Shown here in pieces: positions 12,809-22,689 of a stretch of DNA of 64,000 nt. The stretch comes from Prostheceraeus crozeri (lineage: Eukaryota; Platyhelminthes; Polycladida; Euryleptidae). A program made the translations under genes and the position numbers. Below the pieces are notes generated by a model, which had not been told where the DNA came from, made no database searches, and worked only from the letters and a program-made list of their open reading frames with translations. Position 1 is the stretch's first letter; every line of letters starts with the position of its first letter. The DNA is taken from NCBI GenBank assembly GCA_907163375.1, contig CAJQUW010007815.1:124001-188000 (forward strand), read 5' to 3'.

Positions 12809-13501
12809 ATGTTTGCCGGACCCCCGTCGATGAGTGTCAACGTGGCAGTGCAAGATGAGCGGGATATAATCAAGTTCAGAGCATACTATGCTAATCTTTT
12901 AAAAGTCTTCGCTTCAAAACCATGCTGTTCATGCTGTCCTCTATCAAAGGATTTAATGTGTGATATAGAACAGCTTATAACTGCAACGACTCAGACCTTG
13001 AGTGATGTTGATGACTACGACCTACCATCTGCTACCGTTTGTCTTTGTTGTATGGAACTAAGCAAAAATGTATATTTTCATAAATGCTTTGCTTTTATCA
13101 TAATAAAAATGACTGCAAAAAGAAAGGTATCTCTTTCTCGGAAGAATGGTTCTTTTAAACCTTCAAGTCAGTTTAAGAAGACGTTGCGAAAGTTAAACAG
13201 CATGCGAAATAATAAAGTTAAGTGCAAATTAATTCAAAACTCAAGTGATGATCTCATCCGTGATTTGGCTTTCACAATGCACAAATGCCTCCCAATATAC
13301 AAGCCTTTATTGAGTATTGATTCTCTGAACAACATTAAAAAATTTTCAAATCCAAGAAGCAGTGATACGAAAAGGCGGAACTTAGTTCAGTGTGGAGGTG
13401 GTGGGTTTTTGAATATGTTGAATGATATTGGAAACAGCATTTACAATGTACTCAACAGTCCACTAGGGAAAGTTGTGGCAGGTGCCGCAGTGTTGCTGTA
13501 G
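12809..13501 (+). CDS. Polinton Cys-rich / basic GG-tail protein, open to the end
   Basis: One uninterrupted frame of about 230 codons that seems to join two parts. Residues about 1-100 (ATG 12809) are Cys-rich (PCCSCC, CLCCMELS, FHKC) and may bind zinc. From an internal ATG at 13109 the protein is a small, very basic one ending LVQCGGGGFL followed by a hydrophobic tail. That architecture, basic body then GG then hydrophobic helix, recurs in Polintons and adintovirus-like elements; the GG could be a site for the element's own protease, like adenovirus precursor proteins. If translation starts at 13109 the product is 130 residues. No motif proves function. Confidence 0.6.
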   Translation: MFAGPPSMSVNVAVQDERDIIKFRAYYANLLKVFASKPCCSCCPLSKDLMCDIEQLITATTQTLSDVDDYDLPSATVCLCCMELSKNVYFHKCFAFIIIKMTAKRKVSLSRKNGSFKPSSQFKKTLRKLNSMRNNKVKCKLIQNSSDDLIRDLAFTMHKCLPIYKPLLSIDSLNNIKKFSNPRSSDTKRRNLVQCGGGGFLNMLNDIGNSIYNVLNSPLGKVVAGAAVLL

Positions 13502-13554
13502 ACGACGAATCATGGATTGACACGTCATCATTGATTGATGACTCATGTGAATAT

Positions 13555-13565
13555 GTATATAAGAG
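13555..13565 (+). promoter_or_regulatory. Candidate TATA box
   Basis: TATATAAG lies about 90 bp upstream of the ATG at 13651 and 55 bp after the stop of the previous gene. This is the expected place for a core promoter serving the downstream plus-strand gene or block. Confidence 0.4.
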
Positions 13566-13650
13566 AGACGCGCTTGTACTCTTTAATCACTTTCAAGCTA
13601 TCATTCATCGCCGGTGGTTGAAAAGCTCCGAATAAGTATAACTTTGAATC

Positions 13651-14396
13651 ATGTCTCAAAAAATGTATATAGTTAGAGAGGAGAGCGACTCATTTGAACG
13701 TGATCTTTAAAATTTCGACCGACAAAGAAGGTTCAAGGGATTGAAAATACCTTTTACTTCCAAACGTTGAGCTATGGTGACGATGGTTTATACCTTCAAG
13801 TTCCATTTTTCCACAGTAATGGTATGTCTTCATCTGGATATAGCAACATGAGACAAATGCGAGTGACCTTTCCGAAATGGCAGCAGGTGATACTCAAAAC
13901 CATCGACTCTTTGGCGAAGGAATGCGTTGAGTTGCCCGAAAGTGCTCCTGCACATTGGAGGAAGGCGTCAGAGGAAGGAATAGGCTATAAGGAATTACCC
14001 GAGTTCGATACACTATTCTTGAAATTGTCCGATCACTTTCAAGCATTCGATGTACTTGGAAATACAATGGAGTGGGATGATCTGAAGCGCGGACGATACA
14101 TGGGTTTAATACACGTCAACGGACTATACATTGGTGCTCACGGCTCAACCGGAAAAGTGACATCGTTACAAATGAAAGTTCTACAGTTGGTTTATGAGCC
14201 AATGCCGATTGATAAGTGCCTAATCACCATCGATAAACCTAATTCAAAAGATGGGAAGGATGTTGAAGAATGCAAAAGGCGGGGACGAAAATCCAAGGAA
14301 GGGAGTGTTAAGTTGAAATTGAAGCGCCAAGATGCTCAAATTGACGCGAAAAGTTATTTTAATGCTGACATTGATGAGGAAACACAAATGCTGTGA
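13651..14396 (+). pseudogene. Polinton protein of unknown function, one frameshift
   Basis: I do not recognise a family. The best start is ATG 13651, giving about 19 codons in one frame, then a change of frame near 13705 (CTTTAAAATTT) into a long frame that stays open to 14396. The main part of about 210 residues is mixed alpha/beta, rich in Trp and Tyr in its first half, and ends in a strongly basic stretch (KRRGRKSKEG, KLKLKRQ) then an acidic tip. It sits between the GG-tail protein and the packaging ATPase, so a virion or packaging role is possible. Confidence 0.55.
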
Positions 14397-14504
14397 ATGT
14401 GAAACGAAAGTTTCTAAATGTAAATAAAGTTGTTATGGAACATGACTTGTTTTATTCTAAGCAAACTGGTGGGTGTTAGTCTTTAAAGCTTTTGAAATTT
14501 CAGA

Positions 14505-15103
14505 ATGACAGATTTTTGCCTATTCACTGATCGTACAATGTGCGTGGCCGATCCAAATCAGTCCGGTAAAACTACTTTTGTAAATCAATTACTACAATTT
14601 AGAAATGAAATGTTTAATAAAGAAATTAAAAGAGTTAAATGGTGTTATGGTATATTTCAACCACAGTTGCATTCTGCACTTCGTCAGAAAGGTCATGATG
14701 TGAAGCAAGGGTTACCGACAACTGAAGACATCAAAGCAGATGACTTAATTGTGCTAGATGATCTATTGCGCGAAAGCAACAGCACATCATAGGGAAGCCT
14801 TCATAATCTATATCACCCAAAACATCTTTGATGGAGGGAAAGAGCAAGGAACTAGGAGTATGAATACACATCATTTGGCAATATTTAAAAATCCAAGAGA
14901 CAGCAGTCAGATGCATCATCTCAGTAGACATATTACCTCAACAACCTAAAGTTCTTTCATAAATATATGAATATGTAACAAAGAAACCACATGGCTATCT
15001 ATTCATTGATATAACCCAGGCATGTCCGGAACGACTTCGATTTCAAACTAATATCTTACCTAATTCCGTTGAATCAATGACAGTTTTCTCGGTTCACAGT
15101 TAG
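14505..15103 (+). pseudogene. FtsK/HerA-type genome-packaging ATPase, two frameshifts
   Basis: The Polinton packaging ATPase, which in related viruses pumps DNA into the capsid. Start ATG 14505. The Walker A region is DPNQSGKT at residues 16-23; the first glycine of the usual GxxxxGKT is Asp here. Walker B is LIVLDD at residues 81-86. After a frame change near 14780 a second frame gives the conserved ITQNIF and FKNPRDSSQ blocks. After another change near 14950 a third frame gives KPHGYLFIDITQ and runs to the TAG at 15101-15103. All family motifs are present across the three frames, so the gene is complete but broken. Confidence 0.9.
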
Positions 15104-15141
15104 TTTTAAGCAATGTACTTTGTTGCCTTATTATTTTAAAC

Positions 15142-15801
15142 ATGTCGTACTCAAAGATGGTAGTCATTCCTCAAGAGGAGTATGTACAATTGACTACATT
15201 ACAAAGCGCACAGGAAGTCAAAAATATAGATCAACCTATTACGAATCAACTTAAGGAACTAACAGAAAAGGATATGGAAATTCAGAAGATTAACTTAAGG
15301 ATTAAGGATATCGATGAATGCAGTTAGCAGCTGAAAACATTGATGAGAGGCGACAGATTCGTGAAAAGTTGCGTCGATTTATAATCTTGTCAACACCCCG
15401 ACCATATCGTGTGCGCGCTGAGCGATTATTTGATTTCATTGATCCACATGTGAAGTTCAATGAGAGAGGGGAGATAATAGATGAAACAACTGGTGATGTT
15501 ATTAGAAATAGTCACATAGATGACCTTCTACAATATGCTGTCAGAGATGTAAGGCGAAAACTAGGTGCACCACAAGGGTGGTCATATTTTCAGAAAATTT
15601 TATCTGATCAAAATGTACCTCACAGTATTATTGGAGGACCGACTGTGAATGAGTTGGACAAGGGTCACTTACAAGATGGATCAAAAAAGTAAAACACCCA
15701 CGATGGCGGTGAAGCGAGAGCTTCATGATCCCGATGATCATCAACCAAAAAGAGCTACTAGGCGCTCAATGCGTGTTGCGAAGGATTATAGTAAATATTA
15801 A
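15142..15801 (+). pseudogene. Conserved Polinton helical protein next to ATPase, two frameshifts
   Basis: A protein commonly found beside the ATPase and integrase in animal Polintons; its function is not established. Start ATG 15142, opening MSYSKMVVIPQEEYVQL, then a predicted coiled coil. A frame change near 15320 leads to a central domain (residues about 60-180) with LFDFID and GWSYFQKILSDQNVP. Near 15670 another frame carries a basic tail (RELHDPDDHQPKRATRRS) to the TAA at 15799-15801. The A-run at 15684-15689 is a likely site of the last change. Confidence 0.7.
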
Positions 15802-15968
15802 GCAAATATGAATTAAGCTTTGCTTCTCTCATATCATGTCGCTACAAACATTTTGCTGCTGTTTGAAATCTGCGCTCGAAGGTAAAGGAGAAGAGGGCAT
15901 AGAGGTTGATATCAATTGTGTTAGCAGTTGCTTTGCGAGTAATACGCGTGGAAATCAGAACAAAGACG

Positions 15969-17057
15969 ATGAGTACAGCCGTGAAGCTCAGGGAGATTTA
16001 TTACGACTTAAATCACCCCACACGTTTCAGTCGTCCGGAGGTTTTACCTCGTGCAGCAGGTGTGGGAATAGAGAAAGTCAAGAAGTGGCTGAGGAGTCAA
16101 CCGACTTACACTCTTCACAAAAATGCGAGAAAGCGATTTCCAACGAGAAAATATGTTGTTAACAATATAGATAGTCAATGGCAAGTGGACTTGGCTGACA
16201 TGCAACAGATATCACAGTACAATGATGGCTATAAATACATCTTAACCATAATAGATATTTAATCTCGCTATGCTTGGACACGTGCGCTGAAATATAGACG
16301 AGGACCAGAAGTTGAAGCGGCTTTTCACAGTATTTTTGATGAGGGGCGTGTGCCACAAAGAATACAGACCGATCAAGGCAAGGAATTCGAGAACTCTCAT
16401 GTTTGAAGTCTCCTTAAAAGTCATAATGTAGAATTGTTTAGCGTCAAAAGTGCTTATAAAGCTGCCATGGTTGAGAGGTTCAATCGCACATTGAAAACGA
16501 AAATATGGCGCTATTTTACTGCAAAAAAATACACATGTTTGGCTAGGTGAGTTGCAGAAATTTGTCAAGAATTACAATGAAAGCTATCATCGTATTATTA
16601 AGATGCGACCAATTGATGTTACCCCAGATAATGCGATGGATGTATGGCTTCGATTGTATGATAAGAAAGCGAAAAACATTTTCAATGAAAATAGAATAAA
16701 TGTTGGTGATAGAGTTCGGATTTCGAAGGTTAAGTCTACATTTGAGAAGGGGTATCTACCTAATTGGACTAAAGAAGAGTTTTTGTAGATGAAGTGAATA
16801 GAAAATTTAGACCCATCATGTACAAATTGATAGATCACCATGGTAATCCAATTGAAGGAAAAGTTTACTCGTATGAATTGCAAGTAGTAGACAGAAGTGA
16901 CGAGGTTTATATGATTGATAAAATAATTAGGAAGAAAGGTCATGGCAATCAAAGGAAATATCTAGTTAAATGGAAAGGGTATCCTGATTCATTCAATAGC
17001 TAGATAACACACCAGGATCTGCAAAATGTGGAGGTGGGAGACACTCGTAGCTCTTAA
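15969..17057 (+). pseudogene. Retroviral-type integrase with C-terminal chromodomain, several breaks
   Basis: Integrase of the Polinton, which would join element ends to the target with 6-bp staggering. The chosen start is ATG 15969, opening MSTAVKLREIYYDL as in other Polinton integrases. The catalytic core has Asp in WQVDLADM (codon 16188), Asp in QTDQGKEF (codon 16371) and Glu in MVERFNR (codon 16473), with 33 codons between the last two. The chromodomain core YLVKWKGYPDSF lies at about 16957-16994. Breaks: TAA 16260-16262, TGA 16404-16406, a frameshift at the A7 run near 16527, a frameshift at the T5 run near 16783, and a TAG at 17001-17003 in the position of the chromodomain tryptophan. 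Confidence 0.93.
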
Positions 17058-17092
17058 GCTAATATAACATGTGACTTCAGCATGAGTTCAAC

Positions 17093-18660
17093 ATGTCTAC
17101 TAACTTCAACATCATTCTTCCAAGCAATAGCAACCTAAAGATATTCCCAGGCAACAGACCATGTCAATACTCTGTTGAATTTGCTAATCCAATTACTCTG
17201 CATGGACCCCATGAAGTTGCTCTAACTGAAATTACTTATTACAACGATATCAGTTTGCTAAAAAACAACTATTTTGTATTACATAAAGAAGTGCGAGAGA
17301 AGGATGATTGTTTTCGCATATTTCACAATAGTCTACATGGTACATGGGCTTTTCATCATCTAACCTTACATCCTTTTTCAACATCTCTACCATCTGTCCA
17401 AAACATGATTAAAATTCAAAAGGCATTTGCAACGTCCACTTTTGATTCTAAAGTTCCCACAATGAGCTTGCAAGACACAGAAAAGGAAATCGGTAGAATG
17501 CTTCAACGAATAAATGATCTCTTCAAGCTGACTTTGAATAAATTCTACAGACCAGTCATAAAGGGGTCAACAAAATTGTTGAAGGAAGGGAAGCATGTTC
17601 TTCTTGTATTGGGTAAGGATTTGAGTCATACTTTTGGGTATTCCAGAACAACATTCTCATCAAGGTACAATGGACGTGGGTTGAATTCGGAGAGGAAAGT
17701 CACTGACTTTTGATGTAGAATCGTGCCATTGTATGCATTAAAAAAAGGAGCATCCGCGTAAAAAATCAATTTGAAGTTAATAGAAGTGTTGAAGACGTTG
17801 CAAGAAATATTCAAGGATCAGTGCCAGAAACTTTAATGACTTGTGAATATAAGAAAGAGAAAGTAACTTTATTTACTGTTGAAACGTAGGCAAAATTTCT
17901 TGTCTTTACTAAAAAGAAACCATTGGAAAGGTCTGAGTCCGCTGTTATTGAATTCGGATCTGAAATGTTTGGGATGTTTAAAGGCCTTGAAAGCGCACCT
18001 TTGCTGACAGAAATAAATGATACATACAAGGTTCAATTATCCTCTTCTAAACTCAAAGCATCAGCAAACGTTTCATGGGATATCCACTTATACAGCGAAG
18101 ACACTGTGGGTGATGAATTGACTACTTCTAGTGAACTGGTAAAAAGAGTTAATTTGAACATTGAAAGCTTGAAAACGCCATCTGAATTGTGCACAAAGTT
18201 GAATGAGTTTGGTGTAGATTACCTTGATGCAGATGAATATCACTTTTCTTATGACCCACATGAGAAACGCATGATTCTAAAGGTATGGTAGAACTCTCTT
18301 ATTAAGCAGGATAGAGTGTTAACGACCACATGGGGATTCTCAAAATCAACTATTTATGAAGGTACATCAATAGGTGATACCACACCATCATTAGAGGGGG
18401 ATATAAGCAACTTGTACGTCTATTGTGACATTATTGAATATACAAGGGTTGGTGACATTGAAGCCCTTTTGCGCACATTTCCGCTCTCATCCGTGAGGAA
18501 GCAACTAATCAATCGAGAATTTATTAACACGATGTATGTACCAATGAGCAGAAATGTCATCAATAGAATTGACATATCAATTCATGATCACGCAGGTGAA
18601 GTAGTACCATTATGTGGTGGTGTTACTGTTTTAACACTACGCATCAGGACACGAGATTAA
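17093..18660 (+). pseudogene. Polinton minor capsid (penton-like) protein, broken
   Basis: Start ATG 17093. The N-terminus (FNIILPSNSNLKIFPGN, then VALTEITY) and C-terminus (LYVYCDIIEYTRVGD, then YVPMSRNVINRIDISI) are the conserved ends of the Polinton protein identified as minor capsid/penton. The middle contains a long variable region. Breaks: a frame change in the area 17640-17760, a TAG at 17887-17889 and a TAG at 18289-18291. The last two leave the frame unchanged, so they look like point nonsense changes. It lies directly upstream of the core-like protein and the major capsid gene, as expected for a structural block. Confidence 0.8.
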
Positions 18661-18703
18661 GGCTTTACGCTATTGTAGGATCTGTAATTATCCACAGGAC
18701 ATA

Positions 18704-19186
18704 ATGTCAGGCATTTACAGTGGTCCATCCTATCAGAGCGGCTATCCCGTGTTTGCTGGAGGTAGACGACAAGTTGGAGGAGGCATATTCGGTGCACTAA
18801 GACGTATGGTTCTCCCAACACTCAAAAAGTATGGCGTACCATTCATGAAGCGGGTTGGAAACAGAGCTTTAGACTTTGGTGCAAATGTTGCAGCTGATGC
18901 ACTTAAAGGGGAGGATATCGGTGAATCTATGAAATTGCGTGCACAGCAATCTGCCATAGACGCATTAGATTATTTAACAAAGACGAGGCGTACAGTTCGG
19001 AAGAAACGTAGGAAGTCAAGACAAGTTGGATCAGGTCGAGTTACTAAGCAAAGGCGTAGGAAATGTGAAAAGTCCACCAGAGCAGCACGTTCTAAATCAA
19101 GACGTCGTGTGAAAGCAAGAAGGCGCAAACGAAATTCCACAGCGACTGGAAACAAGTCAAAACGAAGGAAGACAACATATTTGTAA
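18704..19186 (+). CDS. Polinton basic core-like virion protein, intact
   Basis: 160 residues, ATG 18704 to TAA 19186, with no break; it is the only convincingly intact structural gene in the element. The N-terminus has a GG site (RRQVGGGIFGALRR) like the precursor cleavage sites of adenovirus pVI/pX-type proteins, then an amphipathic helix region. The C-terminal ~60 residues are overwhelmingly Arg/Lys and Ser, with tracts such as RRRVKARRRKR, suited to DNA binding. Proteins of this build sit beside the capsid genes in many Polintons and adintoviruses. A DNA-condensing or membrane-active role is inferred from composition and position. Confidence 0.75.
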   Translation: MSGIYSGPSYQSGYPVFAGGRRQVGGGIFGALRRMVLPTLKKYGVPFMKRVGNRALDFGANVAADALKGEDIGESMKLRAQQSAIDALDYLTKTRRTVRKKRRKSRQVGSGRVTKQRRRKCEKSTRAARSKSRRRVKARRRKRNSTATGNKSKRRKTTYL

Positions 19187-19196
19187 AGCTAACACG

Positions 19197-20460
19197 ATGC
19201 AGAGTATCAATTCGGCTTCGTGTTTTTTTGATTCACCGCCTCATAAAACTGACATTATTACCTCAACTATTGTAGACATAGTCCCCACAACAAACATCGA
19301 TGGTAACCAACAGCCTATTCAGTTTGATATACCTGCCAATCCTCAAGATTATATTGACTGTCAATCCATTGATTTAGAATTGTGTATACAAATTAAGAAG
19401 ACTGATGGTACCAATATTGATTCAACCAAGGATAAAGTGAGATTGACAAATCTTCCTATTGCCAGTCTATTCTCAGATGTGTATTTAATATTGAATGACA
19501 AACAGATTGAAGGAGGGGATCGAGCATATCCCTATGGAGCATACATAAATACAATGACGCAATTTCAGAAGCAAGCTAAACAGTCACATTTGCAAGTTGC
19601 TGGCTGGTATGATGATCAGCAAGGGAAATTTGATGATGTTTCAAATGGAGGTTTAAAAAACGAATGCAATTGACAGCAGATTCAAAGGAATTATACTTGA
19701 AAGGACCTGTCTATCTTGATTTCCTTCGTCAATCTAGATATCTACTATCACAGGTTAAAATGCAAATAAAATTTATTCGTGCAAATCCTGAGTTTTTGGA
19801 GCTACAAACTATCAAATTAACATAAGTAGTGCTCAATGTAAGGAGAGTAACAATGAACCCGTCAGTCATCAACGAGCATGCGACAGGATTGAGGAAAAGC
19901 AATGCAATATAGCCAGTTAGTCACAGTGTGTTAACAAACGTCACAATTGGTGCGGGATCATCCTCTCATGCCTACCCAAACCTTTTTCCCACTGCGATGC
20001 CAAAGGCGGTGTATATCACATCTGTGGAAATTGAGTCATTTATTGGTGCTTTTGAAAAAAATCCATTCAATTTCCAACTCTTTAGCTTTAGTAAACTAGC
20101 ACTCTATCAAGATGGAAAATTTGTTGCTTGCAAAGCTTATGCGCCTAATTTTAAAGAGGGCAAATTTGCACGTGAATATGGTTCTACTTTCACTGCACTT
20201 AAATGTTTAACACAGATGATTCAAATGGAATTACAATAGATATGTACAAGAATGGCTACTTCTTCATTATATACAATCTCCCAGCAGATGCAGATCTAGG
20301 TGGTGAAAGCGTAGGAGTTACAAAGCCTGGAAATCTACGACTAGAGGTATCATTTGAGTCACCTTTGAAGACAACAATTACTTGCCTCATTCATGCTATC
20401 TATGATAGCGAATTTGAAATAATGAGAATGCGAGACGTACCTGTCAGCTATCAGAGATAA
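19197..20460 (+). pseudogene. Major capsid protein (double jelly-roll), four breaks
   Basis: The Polinton hexon-type capsid protein. Start ATG 19197, 10 bp after the previous stop. Diagnostic blocks include the early QFDIPANPQDYIDC strand and the LTNLPIASLFSDVYLILND block followed by YPYGAYINTM. Later come YLDFLRQSRYLLSQV, the RRVTMNPSV strand, FSKLALYQDGK and the C-terminal ending VSYQR. Breaks: a frame change near 19665, TAA at 19823-19825, TAG at 19910-19912, and a frame change near 20205. All parts of the family length are represented. Confidence 0.92.
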
Positions 20461-20492
20461 GTAACCTAAGCAACATCGAAATCTTGAGGAAA

Positions 20493-20891
20493 ATGGGGAA
20501 TGCTCATCCCTACTCCAAGACAATATTTCTTGATGTATTTTCTAGAGATAATTTACCTAATTCAATTCCTTTCTATCCTTGTTTGCTTATCATCAATACT
20601 GATAGCAACAATCTTCCTGGCAAACATTGGGTTGCAGTGTACATTAATCGCTATAAAGTGGCCGAATATTTTGACTCTCTTAATCAACCTCGCTTACATG
20701 ACATTGCTTCATGAATGAATAGGTTCTCCTGGACGATCAAGAAAGTTACTCTCATGTGTGGCGGTTATGTACTATATTTCGTCAACGAGAGACCATTGAA
20801 AAGTAACTGTAAAAGTGTTTTACAACTTTTTTCGAAAGACTGCTATAAAAATGATGTAATTCTTACAAAGTATATTGAAACTGTTTTGTAA
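20493..20891 (+). pseudogene. Adenain-like (C5/Ulp1-fold) cysteine protease, one in-frame stop
   Basis: The Polinton maturation protease. ATG 20493 opens MGNAHPYSKTIFLDVFSRDN. The catalytic residues are visible: His in GKHWVAV, Asp in EYFDSL, and, after an in-frame TGA at 20712-20714, Cys in LMCGGY followed by YFVNERP. The frame then runs to TAA 20889-20891, which overlaps a polyadenylation signal. Apart from the stop the frame is unchanged. Likely substrates are the GG-containing precursors upstream (inference). Confidence 0.88.
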
Positions 20892-20903
20892 TAAAGCTTT
20901 ATT
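20890..20903. terminator. Palindromic bidirectional polyadenylation signal
   Basis: AATAAAGCTTTATT is a perfect palindrome, giving AATAAA on both strands. It overlaps the stop of the plus-strand protease gene and lies about 120 bp beyond the stop of the minus-strand TBP-like gene. It sits exactly where the two gene blocks converge. Confidence 0.6.
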
Positions 20904-21023
20904 TTATGTGTAAATGTCCTTGTTTTTATGTTCCAAATCGTTGGGTTTGGAGGGAAAGCAAAACATGTTTACATTTCAATATGTATTTACAAATGCACAG
21001 TTCTTTTCTAAATATTTACATAG

Positions 21024-21582
21024 CTACAATGTAGATTTCACAAATATTTTTCTCAAATCACATAGGATGGGAGGAGCATCATTTAGGTCTTTAATGCCGG
21101 TTATCACAATCTTTACATTATGGAACACATGAACATGATATCGGTGCCAGTTAGTCATCTGTGCTGCTGGAAATAGTTCCACTTCATAAGTGAGATTATT
21201 TGATGATGTGACTTTACGAAAGTCTTAGTGATAGTTCAATTCACATAGCACAGTCATTGTCTTCACTTTCCATTCAGATAATGAGTCTCTACGTAAATTT
21301 TCCAACGTAGAATGTAGAAATGGTAGATCACCATCAGTGAAGCCACCAACACACTGGATTGTTCCATTTGGAAAGAATAGGATAGTCACATATTTATCCT
21401 TCCTCTGCATCCTCCATGTTAACCAGATGCAGATTCGTTGTCGGCTTCATTTTGCGTTTCATTAATAACCATTGCTTTCGGTTGGGAATGTTCCGCTCGA
21501 TCTCTTGAAGATTGAGTTTTGAGTTTACTTTTGCAGTTAACATCCGATTCACGACTTCCAACCGCTTGATGTCCTCCATCAT
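21024..21582 (-). pseudogene. TATA-binding-protein-like protein, two repeats, frameshift and stop
   Basis: The ATG at 21582 begins a protein that aligns by eye with both halves of the TBP saddle. Repeat 1: LEVVNRMLTAKVNSKLNL, then, after a frame change near 21400, YVTILFFPNGTIQCVGGF. Repeat 2: VKTMTVLCEL, YEVELFPAAQMTNW and HVHVFHNVKIVITGI. Known TBP repeats have the same order (NIVSTVNLG..LDL, then FSSGKMVCTGA; YEPELFPG, then FVSGKVVLTGA). A TAA at 21226-21228 interrupts repeat 2 and the frame continues to TAG 21024-21026. About 185 codons match a bare TBP core. A role in transcribing the element's own genes is inference. Confidence 0.72.
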
Positions 21583-21990
21583 TAATTAATGAAATCATGT
21601 GTGGTAGTATCTCCTTTGTAAAGTTTCTCCATGTGACGTCACTGAAACGGAAGAATCGATAGTCAACATCTTCCCTCTTTGGTGAACAGACGTACAGCTT
21701 GACAGTAGAGTCACACTTTATCCATACCTTTTCATCGAGGGGAATTTTCAGCCGAGTCTTGCGGTTGTCAATCAGATCAGCGAAGTCTTTCAGTGAAGAT
21801 AATGCGTCAAGGCTGGTGCAAACGTCACGATGTCTTCCACCACTATTTGCTATCGAGTGACGAAAAACTACTTTCTTCGAATTTGTTATGTGAACGCTTT
21901 GTAAAGTCGTTTAGTTTCCATGAGGCACGTTTTCAAATATAAACCTAATTCATCTGTTTGCATGAAGTTTGCTATTTCACATCTCAACAT
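21419..21990 (-). pseudogene. Polinton minus-strand protein, possibly PC4-like
   Basis: ATG 21990 opens about 33 codons (MLRCEIANFMQTDEL), then the frame changes near 21905 into a frame open down to TAA at 21419. The ancestral end was probably near 21580, where the TBP-like ATG begins, because the last 50 codons overlap that gene in another frame. The section KVWIKCDSTVKLYV ... FSDVTWRNFTKEI resembles the single-strand DNA-binding domain of transcription coactivator PC4 (strand, strand, then xxxW helix). That similarity is only by eye. Its position directly upstream of a TBP-like gene suggests a transcription pair. Confidence 0.4.
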
Positions 21991-22255
21991 ATCGGAATGA
22001 TGTTGAGCGCTATGTCTAAAATTCTTAATAAGACTACCTATATTTTAGTAATAATTTCTACACATCGGGAAAATGTAGAAATTTCATTTTGTGTTTAGAC
22101 TACCTATATATTAGTAAGCATAACTAAGCAGGAAGATGTAGCGATTGGTTAGATTACTTGTAAATTACCTTATTGAATCTACTTGGACTTATTCTACATC
22201 ACCTATAGCAGGAAGGATTCTCCTTCTTTTTGAAGGTGGGGGGAAGTCCCAAGCT

Positions 22256-22681
22256 CTAGTGTCCATATGGTAGTAACAAATTTTTATTTAACCAACAGCG
22301 CTTATCCTCCCAGAGTGAAAGTCCTCGCTTCCTAAATGATTTTGTAGTAACTACGTAGTTTTTCGAGTTAATTGCTGTCATTTCTTCACTTGTATCCATT
22401 TCACTGTAGTACACGATTCCATAATCATTATGTTGTAGTTTTTTAATTGCAGCTCTTTGCACTCCTTTTGCACGTCTGATGCTGTGGCAAGATGAATCTA
22501 GATATTTCACTGAATACATTTTCAGTTTTAATAAGATCATTTCCTCAAGCAACTTTCCCGCACACTCATCCTTAAAACAGCCCAACCTAGCTCTGTTTGT
22601 AGTTGAGTATAGTCGGTGATGTACATCATAGTTTGAAGAGTCAAATGTTTCACCAAAGTATAGAAGTATGTCCTCCAGACG
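22256..22681 (-). pseudogene. Protein-primed DNA polymerase B, C-terminal fragment only
   Basis: About 140 codons matching the C-terminal end of Polinton PolB: YFGETFDSSNYD, then HRLYST, RLGCFKDECAG, the KMYSVKY block, the RAKGVQRAAIKK block, and a terminal LPYGH before TAG at 22256-22258. These blocks follow the polymerase palm/thumb in family members. The exonuclease and polymerase active-site regions, about 800-1000 residues in a full PolB, are absent. Upstream of 22681 the frame is lost and different sequence begins. The element therefore could not replicate itself with its own polymerase. Confidence 0.82.
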
Positions 22682-22689
22682 GATAAAAG

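Noticed and set aside
18742-19155. Minus-strand open stretches under the core-like protein gene
   Set aside because: Shadows of the Arg/Lys-rich plus-strand frame; no domain of their own.
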